Part shown: one piece after another, positions 45,461-51,825 of the stretch | How the letters are laid out: each line of letters opens with the position of its first letter | How positions within the stretch are numbered: the first letter of the stretch is position 1 | Assembly (NCBI GenBank): GCA_028684915.1 | Contig: JAQUEZ010000008.1 | Coordinates: 8,537-72,536, forward strand | Direction of reading: 5' to 3' | Length of the DNA stretch: 64,000 bases | Source of the DNA: Desulfobulbus sp. | GTDB lineage: Bacteria > Desulfobacterota > Desulfobulbia > Desulfobulbales > Desulfobulbaceae | Position numbers and translations under genes: made by a program | The notes under the pieces: generated by a model | Told to the model about the DNA's origin: nothing | The model's input: only the letters and a program-made list of their open reading frames with translations | The model's database searches: none

Positions 45461-46054
45461 ATGTTGATCGGCTATATGAGGGTTTCGTCGGATTCGGATA
45501 GGCAAAGTACAGACCTGCAGCGGGATGCACTCTTGAAAGCTGGGGTTGATGTCAGAAACATTTTTGAGGATCGAGCCTCGGGAGCCAGGGATGATCGAAC
45601 TGGGCTTAGCAAGGCGCTGGAGTATGTCAATCCCGGTGATGTGTTTGTCGTCTGGAAACTAGACCGCCTTGGGCGATCACTGACCCATTTGATTTCCATT
45701 GTGAATGAATTGCGGGAAAAACAGGCCGCTTTTTGTTCCCTCACCGAGAACATGGATACCAGCACGCCGTCAGGAGAACTTTTCTTTCACGTTTTTGGTG
45801 CGCTTGCACAGTATGAGCGAGCTTTGATCCAAGAACGAGTCGTTGCTGGCTTATCTGCCGCTCGGCAACGTGGCAGGATTGGTGGTCGACCACGCGCCAT
45901 TGTCGGCGAGAAACTGGACGCGATTATTGTTGCGCTTGAGGGGGGGATGTCCAAGGCGGCTGTATGCAGAAACTTCGGTGTGAAGCGCACCACCTTGATT
46001 GAAACACTCGCCCGGGTCAACTGGGTAGGACCGCGTAGTGTCTCATCACGATGA
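45461..46054 (+). CDS. tnpR: Serine resolvase of the Tn3-family element
   Basis: This 197-residue serine recombinase has the catalytic Ser in LIGYMRVSSDSD and the regions DLQRDALLKAGV, FEDRASGARDDRTGLSKAL, KLDRLGRSLTHLI and FHVFGALAQYERALIQERV, all characteristic of Tn3 and gamma-delta resolvases. A C-terminal HTH (GGMSKAAVCRNFGVKRTTLI) binds res. ATG 45461 follows ACAGGAGG; an earlier in-frame start at 45389 would run through res. It resolves the cointegrate after replicative transposition. Its stop is 814 bp from the right inverted repeat. Confidence 0.95.
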   Translation: MLIGYMRVSSDSDRQSTDLQRDALLKAGVDVRNIFEDRASGARDDRTGLSKALEYVNPGDVFVVWKLDRLGRSLTHLISIVNELREKQAAFCSLTENMDTSTPSGELFFHVFGALAQYERALIQERVVAGLSAARQRGRIGGRPRAIVGEKLDAIIVALEGGMSKAAVCRNFGVKRTTLIETLARVNWVGPRSVSSR

Positions 46055-46078
46055 AGCCAAAAGTGAGCCTCTGACCAT

Positions 46079-46348
46079 TTAAGAATGCGAGCCGTTACAT
46101 ATAAAAGTTACATGCGCCCATAATGCTCTGGCATAATAAGGATTATCATAATGCTTCTCTATGTCAGACGGTTCAGGAGCACTCTTCCCCTCTTCAGCCA
46201 AAATCTCCAAATGGTCAGAAATGGCCTCTTGGGCATTACTTAAAGCCTCGGCGATGGTTTCACCGGCTGAAAAACAGCCGGGTATATCAGGGACCGATAC
46301 GCCAAAACAAGAGCCCTGATCTTTGTGGATTGCGACGGGATATTTCAT
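46079..46348 (-). CDS. HicB-family antitoxin-like protein (no HicA seen)
   Basis: This 89-residue protein opens KYPVAIHKDQGSCFGVSVPD, followed by IPGCFSAGETIAEALSNAQE and AISDHLEILAEEG. That is the HicB degenerate RNase-H-like domain, without an added DNA-binding tail. No HicA toxin (a ~60-residue double-stranded-RNA-binding-like toxin) could be identified upstream or downstream. It lies between the resolvase and the right terminal repeat. It may be an orphan stabilising or silenced module. Confidence 0.75.
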   Translation of the reverse strand: MKYPVAIHKDQGSCFGVSVPDIPGCFSAGETIAEALSNAQEAISDHLEILAEEGKSAPEPSDIEKHYDNPYYARALWAHVTFICNGSHS

Positions 46349-46868
46349 TTTTCGGATCTTCCCTCCAAAATACGGTTTGAACTGCGGAGCTATCCTTTAA
46401 TCCCTATCTATCTTTCCTAGCACACTAAAAGTGGCAAAAGTCCACGGAATCTTTCTTTGAATGAACCAAGAAAAATGAAATTGGAACAATTCATTGAAAA
46501 TAAAGCATATTTTAATTGCCATTGAGAGCCTTTACGACATTTTGCTAACGGGAAAAGTGGCAAAAGTCCCATCGGCCTATGAACAAGATTCGATCTGCTC
46601 CCAAGCTTATTTATACACGGCCCCCATTAAATTGGAATGACCTGATCATATGTTTTCCTGCGAATTCCCTTAGCGTGCTTTTGCTATCGGGTCATGAGGC
46701 CAATTCACGCTCGCGGCCTTCGTTTCCACCACCTTCTCCAATACAATCTTCCATCTTCAGGGGTGAAGCGGCCCCGCATCATGAACGTTCGTTAAACGCT
46801 AACAAATTTTGGCGGTTTTTCTCACGGCCCCTACCGTTGGGATTATTTAAAGCTAAACGACTCAAGAT
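46349..46868. other. Non-coding right end of the transposon
   Basis: No supported gene is visible over about 520 bases. A 17-bp direct repeat AAAAGTGGCAAAAGTCC occurs at 46427-46443 and 46553-46569. A 132-codon plus-strand frame crosses the right inverted repeat and looks random. Decayed mobile-element DNA is possible. Confidence 0.45.
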
Positions 46869-46913
46869 AAAAAGTTGGCACTTATCGCAGCTACCGGGTC
46901 ATTGGGCCTCTTT
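46869..46913 (-). repeat. Right terminal inverted repeat and target duplication of the Tn3-family element
   Basis: The 40-bp right repeat IRR (46869-46908) is identical base for base to the reverse complement of 20609-20648. The next five bases, TCTTT (46909-46913), duplicate 20604-20608. The last six bases of the repeat now encode the altered end of the flanking DUF4388-like gene. Confidence 0.95.
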
Positions 46914-47495
46914 GACAAAACTGCCGAAAGTAAACACTCCCTCGCTCGATTGGACCCGACTGAGTAGGGTGTTGTAATCGTCGTTGGAAGTACTCATACC
47001 GCCTTTACCCCAGGTGTAGGAGCCTCCGATACGATCGCCCTCATGGAAAAAGAGTACGCCGCCCTCGGGTTTCTTGGTCAGTTGCACTTCGATAAACCCG
47101 GAGAATTGCTTCATGCGCAAACGAAAGATCAGATCCGGCAGCGGGATCTCGGTGGAACGAAGCCTAGCTTTGGCGCGTTGAAAGCTCGGCATCTGCGCCC
47201 AGTAATAGATCGCATTTTGATCAAGATAGAATGCCTTCACCACAAAGTTGGCACTGTAAAAACGACTGCGGACGATCTCAAAAGACGGAATCACAGCTGC
47301 ATTGCCGTCTTTTTCCTTAAGTGTACTGCTAATAATTTCTTCTTCGTTGAAAAAGGCGAGCATTTCCAAGCCAGGAGAAACACAGTACACCCCACCTGAT
47401 CCGATTTCCCCTTGGAGATGTTCGATAAATCTCTCGAGATGGAGATAATAGCTGTTGAGCCCCTCGATATGCGGTTTTTCCCGGGGAATCAGCAT
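46899..47495 (-). CDS. DUF4388-like protein, C-terminus altered by transposon insertion
   Basis: This 198-residue protein has a C-terminal DUF4388-like region (EIPLPDLIFRLRMKQFSGFI then EVQLTKKPEGGVLFFHEGDR), found in Gly-rich signalling or gliding proteins. The first ~100 residues (YCVSPGLEMLAFFNEEEI) are unassigned. The stop now comes from the transposon end: the last codons read V-K-E-A-Q, with A and Q taken from the inverted repeat. Joining the left flank (20603 downwards, minus strand) restores V-K-E-E-S-T-stop. The loss is only three residues, so function may persist. Confidence 0.72.
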   Translation of the reverse strand: MLIPREKPHIEGLNSYYLHLERFIEHLQGEIGSGGVYCVSPGLEMLAFFNEEEIISSTLKEKDGNAAVIPSFEIVRSRFYSANFVVKAFYLDQNAIYYWAQMPSFQRAKARLRSTEIPLPDLIFRLRMKQFSGFIEVQLTKKPEGGVLFFHEGDRIGGSYTWGKGGMSTSNDDYNTLLSRVQSSEGVFTFGSFVKEAQ

Positions 47496-47585
47496 ATACG
47501 TTGTACCCTCAGCTGCCCCGAAAAGGTGTGTGGCGCCGGTGTACCTTGATAAGGTGAACCCATGAAGGAAATGATGTAATTTGAA

Positions 47586-47762
47586 TTATTCACCAGCAGG
47601 ATTTTGGGCGGGTTGTTCGTCTTTGTCGGAGATGGTGGGCTCGCTTTTTACTACCACGATGATATGACCGCATTCCTGACAGGAAAAACGGGCCCTGGGA
47701 CTTTTCATTTTAGACTCGTCGATATTGTATTTTTTCGAACATTCCTCGCAGATAGCCAGCAT
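47586..47762 (-). CDS. Small zinc-ribbon protein (MJ0042/zinc_ribbon_5-like)
   Basis: This 58-residue protein starts MLAICEECSKKYNIDESKMK and carries a second knuckle, CQECGH. The C-x2-C...C-x2-C arrangement with KYNID is the MJ0042-type zinc finger that often heads bacterial regulatory proteins. It may be a stand-alone version. ATG 47762 has GGGGGAGAAACG upstream. It is followed by the flank of the DUF4388-like gene on the same strand. Confidence 0.72.
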   Translation of the reverse strand: MLAICEECSKKYNIDESKMKSPRARFSCQECGHIIVVVKSEPTISDKDEQPAQNPAGE

Positions 47763-47912
47763 CGTTTCTCCCCCATGCAAAAAGCCTTAAACGGGGTGAG
47801 TGCGCTCAAGCCCACCCACCGTCTCGTCATTTTATAGGATGTTCTGAGAAGTCGGTCAAAGTATTTTTTAACAAATCAGGAGGTTGCCTCTTTATCTCCT
47901 TTGTTTATCCGT

Positions 47913-48075
47913 TGATGGCGTCGTAAAAACTTCGATCTCCAGCTTCGCAGCGTTTTTTCCGACGCTCGACATACCTTATGTATGCCTTGGATCCGGAAAA
48001 AACACGGCTCCTTGTATTTCTGTGTTTTTACTTAACCAACTTTTAGAGTGTGATGGACTTTTTACAAGTCCATCA
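47913..48075 (-). repeat. MITE-like repeat, family A (full length, inverted copy)
   Basis: The sequence reads TGATGGCGTCGTAAAAACTT, GCTTCGCAGCG, CGACATACCTTATGTATGCC, TGTGTTTTTACTTAACC and ends GACTTTTTACAAGTCCATCA. It is 163 bp. On the minus strand its first three bases TGA form the stop codon of the flavoprotein at 48073-48648. Confidence 0.9.
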
Positions 48076-48648
48076 TCCGTTTAGTTTTTTCAGCAGCCAG
48101 GCCATGTTTTTTCCCAAATCGTGCATGACACTGATTGCTTCGGTGTCATTGGCCACCTCGCCTTTTTCCCGACCAAAGCCCATATTCCAATAGCTTGAGC
48201 CGACAATGATCATCTGGCCGATGGTGAAAAAATGATTCATTGTGTCAAAGGCATGGATGCCGCCGCCCCGCCGCTGGGTGACGATGGCCGCTCCAACCTT
48301 GCGTTTGTACAGATCACCGTTAGCGCGTGAGACCATCCCGCACCGGTCAATCAGTGCCTTCATCTCGGTGGAGATATCGGCAAAGTAGGTCGGTGAGGCC
48401 AGGACAATGCCGTCGGCCTCGACCATCTTCTCTATACAACTATTGATGCAGTCGAGGTCAACGATACAGCGGCCGTCCTTCTTCTTGAAACACTGGTAAC
48501 AGGCAATGCATCCATGGGGATGCTCGCCGGAGAGCTGGACCATCTCGGTTTCGATCCCTTCTTTGGTCAACTCCTCAAACATGTAGTTGATCATCATGGC
48601 GGTATTGCCGTTTTTGCGAGCACTGCCGTTAAAGGCGACAACTTTCAT
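48073..48648 (-). CDS. Iron-sulfur flavoprotein / FMN-dependent oxidoreductase family
   Basis: This 191-residue flavodoxin-fold protein opens with VVAFNGSARKNGNTAMMIN. The compact cysteine run GCIACYQCFKKKDGRCIVDL fits a [4Fe-4S]-binding iron-sulfur flavoprotein. GIVLASPTYFADISTEMKAL is the flavin loop. It resembles in layout the protein at 1265-1870. It lies two bases after the Kor gamma gene stop on the same strand, so it may accept electrons from the reduced ferredoxin pool. Its stop codon is part of an adjacent repeat copy. Confidence 0.82.
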   Translation of the reverse strand: MKVVAFNGSARKNGNTAMMINYMFEELTKEGIETEMVQLSGEHPHGCIACYQCFKKKDGRCIVDLDCINSCIEKMVEADGIVLASPTYFADISTEMKALIDRCGMVSRANGDLYKRKVGAAIVTQRRGGGIHAFDTMNHFFTIGQMIIVGSSYWNMGFGREKGEVANDTEAISVMHDLGKNMAWLLKKLNG

Positions 48649-48650
48649 GA

Positions 48651-49244
48651 TTACACCTCTTCGTCATGGAGAATGGTCCGCGGTAACGCGTCCAGATTAA
48701 TCTTGGCGGCCTCATCCATACCACGATAAAGGGCCGTTTTGTTCAATTCCTCGGTTCCAACCGGCACTCTGGCTAAGAGCGCCTTTTCCAGACTCTTGCT
48801 GATCACCTGGCCGGAAAGCAACCCCACCGCACCCAGGGCCACCATGTTGCCCACCATCTCCTTACCCAGTTCTTCCTTGGCAATCTGGGTGAACGGAATG
48901 GCAATCACCCTATTGGTGGGATATTGCTCAACCAGTGAACTGTCTACCACCAAAAGACCGTCAGGGGTAAGATCTTGGTAGTAGGCATCACAGGCCGCCT
49001 GGTTCATGGCCAAAAGCAGGTCGAGCTGGCGGGCCTTGGGGTAATCGATCGGTGTGTCGCTGATCACCACTTCCGCTTTGGACTTCCCACCCCTGGCTTC
49101 CGGACCGTAACTCTGCGTCTGGCAGACATATTTACCGTCATAGACGCCAACGGCTTCGGAAAAAATGACCGCTGCAGTGATCAGTCCCTGGCCTCCGGAG
49201 CCGCTGAAGCGCATCTCATAGCGTTTTTTTTGCGGTTGTTTCAT
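48651..49244 (-). CDS. korC: 2-oxoacid:ferredoxin oxidoreductase, gamma subunit
   Basis: This 197-residue gamma-subunit protein has the signature FSGSGGQGLITAAVIFSEAV and TQSYGPEARGGKSKAEVVIS. It is part of a four-gene set encoding a 2-oxoacid:ferredoxin oxidoreductase that makes acyl-CoA and reduced ferredoxin, most likely from 2-oxoglutarate (KorDABC order). It overlaps the beta gene by four bases (ATGA). The protein is cytoplasmic. Confidence 0.92.
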   Translation of the reverse strand: MKQPQKKRYEMRFSGSGGQGLITAAVIFSEAVGVYDGKYVCQTQSYGPEARGGKSKAEVVISDTPIDYPKARQLDLLLAMNQAACDAYYQDLTPDGLLVVDSSLVEQYPTNRVIAIPFTQIAKEELGKEMVGNMVALGAVGLLSGQVISKSLEKALLARVPVGTEELNKTALYRGMDEAAKINLDALPRTILHDEEV

Positions 49245-50083
49245 ATTTTTTTTTGCTCCTTCCCAGCCAGTTTACGGATCTTATCGTACTCCTCGGTGGA
49301 GATGGGTAATTCGCGGTCAGTCAGCACACCGATGGTGGTCTTCCCCTCCAATTCTTCGGGGCTAAGCTTTGCCGCCTGCTTGACCGTTACCGCATTGTCC
49401 TTAAAACTGGTGAGCATCTCCACCGCACCGCCCAACTGATTGCGGCGACCGTATTGGACATGGCAGTTGGAAATCACTTCCACGACTGCAAATCCAGGCT
49501 TGACCATGGCCTGTTCAATCAGCTGGTCAAGCAACTGGGCATGGTAGACCGTTGATCGGGCAACAAAGGAGGCCCCGGCGGTCACCGCCAACTCGGCAAT
49601 GGAGAAGGCTTGCTCGATGTGGCCGTAGATAGAGGTGGTTGAACGGGAGCCAAAGGGTGTGGTGGGTGAATATTGCCCTCCAGTCATGCCGTAGATCGAG
49701 TTGTTGATGATGATTGCGGTCAGATCCAGATTACGGCGGGCCGCATGAATGAAGTGATTGCCGCCGATGGCCGTAGCATCGCCATCGCCCATGATCGCCA
49801 CCACCTTCAGGTTCGGGTTGGCAAGCTTGACTCCGGTGGCAAAGGTCAGAGCCCGACCGTGGGTGGAATGGAGCGTGTTGAAATCAAGATAGGTCGGCAT
49901 GCGACCGGAGCAACCGATGCCCGAAGCAAGCACAACCTCATCTTTATCGAGTTCCATTCGATAAATTGCCCGCAGTAGCGCGGCCATGATGATACCGTTG
50001 CCGCAGCCGGGACACCAAACATGGGGAAATTTCTTGTTATGACGTAGGTATTCGTGACGAATTGCCTGTGCTGAAACCGTCAT
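49241..50083 (-). CDS. korB: 2-oxoacid:ferredoxin oxidoreductase, beta subunit
   Basis: This 280-residue ThDP-binding subunit has PHVWCPGCGNGIIMAALLRA, then ASGIGCSGRMPTYLDFNTLH and VVAIMGDGDATAIGGNHFIH, with IYGMTGGQYSPTT; these are the typical cofactor and cluster motifs. It forms the catalytic core with the alpha subunit. Stop and start codons overlap the gamma gene, and the alpha gene is 9 bp upstream. Consistent with anaerobic energy metabolism. Confidence 0.95.
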   Translation of the reverse strand: MTVSAQAIRHEYLRHNKKFPHVWCPGCGNGIIMAALLRAIYRMELDKDEVVLASGIGCSGRMPTYLDFNTLHSTHGRALTFATGVKLANPNLKVVAIMGDGDATAIGGNHFIHAARRNLDLTAIIINNSIYGMTGGQYSPTTPFGSRSTTSIYGHIEQAFSIAELAVTAGASFVARSTVYHAQLLDQLIEQAMVKPGFAVVEVISNCHVQYGRRNQLGGAVEMLTSFKDNAVTVKQAAKLSPEELEGKTTIGVLTDRELPISTEEYDKIRKLAGKEQKKI

Positions 50084-50092
50084 ACCCCCTCC

Positions 50093-51229
50093 TTAGAGTT
50101 TGACCAACTGATTGTAGAGCTCATCCGGGGTGATAAACTGGCCGTCGATCCGGTTATGTTTAACCACGGAACAAACCCCCTGATTAACTCGCTGTATCTC
50201 CCGACTGATCTGGCCGGTGTTCATCTCCGGCACCAACACTGCCCTGCACTGCTTGAGAATCGGAGTTACATGGCTGCGGGGGAAGGGAAAGAGGGTAATC
50301 AGGTGCAGCAGTCCCGCCTTGACGCCCTGCTGCCGGGCCTCATCCACGGCCCGCATAGCCGAACGGGCCACGGATCCGTAGGCGATGATGGCGACTTCGG
50401 CATCATCAAGCAGATAGCCTTTGGTCATCATGATCTGGGAGAACCCACGGGTGATCTTTTGTGTCAGCCGCTGCTGAAAACTTAAAATCTCATTGGGCTT
50501 TTCGGTGGGGAATCCGAGATCGTCGTGTACCAGTCCAGTAACATGGTGGCGGTACCCATCACCAAAGGCGGCCATAGCCGGTACGCCACGATTGTCGCCC
50601 TCATAGGGTTTGTACCAGTCCGGCGGTACACTTGGTTTGAGCCGATTAATAACCCGGATCTCAGTCGGGTCAGGTAGTTGCACACACTCACGGGTATGGG
50701 CCACCACCTCGTCGGAAAGGATGATAACCGGCACCCGGTACTGTTCACTGAGGTTAAAGGCCTTGATGGTCAGAGTGAAGGAGTCGCTCACGCTTGAGGT
50801 TGCAAGCACAATGATCGGATGGTCGCCATGGGTACCCCAACGGGCCATCTGCACATCCCCTTGGGCTGGGCTGGTGGGTAGGCCGGTGGATGGTCCACCG
50901 CGCATGACATTGACCACCACGCAGGGGACCTCCGCGCAGCAGGCATACCCTAAATTCTCCTGCATGAGCGAAAAACCAGGGCCCGAGGTCGCGGTCATGG
51001 ACTTAACCCCGGCAAGCGAGGCACCGATGATTGCGCCCATGGAGGCAATCTCATCCTCCATCTGGATGAAGGTGCCGCCCACCTTAGGCAGGAGCGCTGC
51101 CAGTTGTTCGGAGATTTCGGAGGCTGGAGTGATGGGATAACCGGCAAAAAAACGACACCCGGCGGCCAGTGCACCATAGGCCACGGCCTCATTCCCTTGC
51201 AGGAGTTGACTCTTGCGGATCTCAGACAT
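50093..51229 (-). CDS. korA: 2-oxoacid:ferredoxin oxidoreductase, alpha subunit
   Basis: This 378-residue subunit begins RKSQLLQGNEAVAYGALAAG and contains CRFFAGYPITPASEISEQLA and SGPGFSLMQENLGYACCAEV, typical of the pyrimidine-binding and acyl-CoA-binding halves of KorA/VorB. The ATG at 51229 was preferred over the in-frame ATG three bases upstream for its distance from GGAGGAAGG. The ferredoxin subunit gene upstream overlaps this start by a few bases. Confidence 0.93.
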   Translation of the reverse strand: MSEIRKSQLLQGNEAVAYGALAAGCRFFAGYPITPASEISEQLAALLPKVGGTFIQMEDEIASMGAIIGASLAGVKSMTATSGPGFSLMQENLGYACCAEVPCVVVNVMRGGPSTGLPTSPAQGDVQMARWGTHGDHPIIVLATSSVSDSFTLTIKAFNLSEQYRVPVIILSDEVVAHTRECVQLPDPTEIRVINRLKPSVPPDWYKPYEGDNRGVPAMAAFGDGYRHHVTGLVHDDLGFPTEKPNEILSFQQRLTQKITRGFSQIMMTKGYLLDDAEVAIIAYGSVARSAMRAVDEARQQGVKAGLLHLITLFPFPRSHVTPILKQCRAVLVPEMNTGQISREIQRVNQGVCSVVKHNRIDGQFITPDELYNQLVKL

Positions 51230-51506
51230 CATCCTTCCTCCGTTTCGGCCTGCGTTCATTCACTGTAATGGCAAAGTCAGGGCAGTGAATTTCGCAAAAC
51301 CGGCAGCCAATACAGTTGTCCGGCTCCTCAACCATAGGTTTGCCGACTTTGTCGGCAAGGATAATCTTCTTGGGACAGAAGGCCATGCAGATACCGCAGA
51401 CCTTGCACCAGTCGTGATAAAAGGCGACGTCAAAATGTTTTTTTGCTGACGCCTTTTTCTCTGCTTCCAGTTGTTGAGTAGGTGCACACTTTTCCTTATC
51501 TGGCAT
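51222..51506 (-). CDS. korD: 2-oxoacid:ferredoxin oxidoreductase, ferredoxin-like delta subunit
   Basis: This 94-residue 2[4Fe-4S] ferredoxin-like subunit carries CKVCGICMAFCPKK at ~34-47 and CIGCRFCEIHCPDF at ~64-77. It transfers electrons from the ThDP-intermediate clusters to soluble ferredoxin. The order D-A-B-C on the minus strand is the usual Kor operon order. It is the first gene of the operon; a bidirectional terminator lies upstream at ~51600. Confidence 0.93.
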   Translation of the reverse strand: MPDKEKCAPTQQLEAEKKASAKKHFDVAFYHDWCKVCGICMAFCPKKIILADKVGKPMVEEPDNCIGCRFCEIHCPDFAITVNERRPKRRKDDV

Positions 51507-51599
51507 AGTAAACTACTCTCTACAAGTATTTTTTAACGGCTGGATAAGTACCACTTTAGGCTAATTCCACCATACCCCCAACCGGCTTAATCTCCACAT

Positions 51600-51637
51600 A
51601 AAAAAAAGCCGAACCCCATAAGGGCTCGGCTTTTTGA
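51600..51637. terminator. Bidirectional terminator between the antiporter and Kor operons
   Basis: AAAAAGCCGA pairs with TCGGCTTTTT, with an inner CCC/GGG pairing. A-runs and T-runs on both sides give a poly-U tail on both strands. It lies 94 bp upstream of korD and 189 bp downstream of the antiporter stop. Confidence 0.75.
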
Positions 51638-51825
51638 ATGCAAAGAAAGGGCAAATCATTCAAGCCGGCACGACTGTCTAGATTCAATCGACAGCATGTT
51701 CCGAGAAATTTCCAACATCCGGGATGTCTTGTGTATCTCCTGCCCTTGCTTGCTAAATCGTGATTTACATGCAATCTCTCGGTAATATGATCCGATAGTT
51801 TTAGCCCGCGCGGAAATCACTTGTT

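Larger units (their letters stand above)
20609..46908. mobile_element. 26.3-kb Tn3-family transposon carrying a reactive-nitrogen cargo
   Basis: Perfect 40-bp inverted repeats bound the element, and the 5 bases outside each end are identical (TCTTT at 20604-20608 and 46909-46913), the 5-bp duplication typical of Tn3-family replicative transposition. A full-length Tn3 transposase starts 64 bp inside the left repeat. A res-like site and a serine resolvase sit near the right end. Between them are about 20 cargo genes: three hcp, HAO-like octahaem plus NapC-type tetrahaem cytochromes, a flavodiiron protein, HPP and CBS proteins, ferredoxins, two TetR regulators, an efflux operon and a GTPase/ATPase operon. 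No host MITE-like repeat was seen inside. The intact ends and duplication suggest recent insertion. Confidence 0.95.

Noticed and set aside
46427..46569. 17-bp direct repeat AAAAGTGGCAAAAGTCC considered as a second transposon end or attachment site
   Set aside because: It only loosely resembles the 40-bp ends, is in direct orientation and has no flanking duplication.
46579..46977. 132-codon plus-strand frame crossing the right inverted repeat
   Set aside because: Its C-terminal half is the complement of the DUF4388-like gene and the transposon end; no motif or ribosome site.
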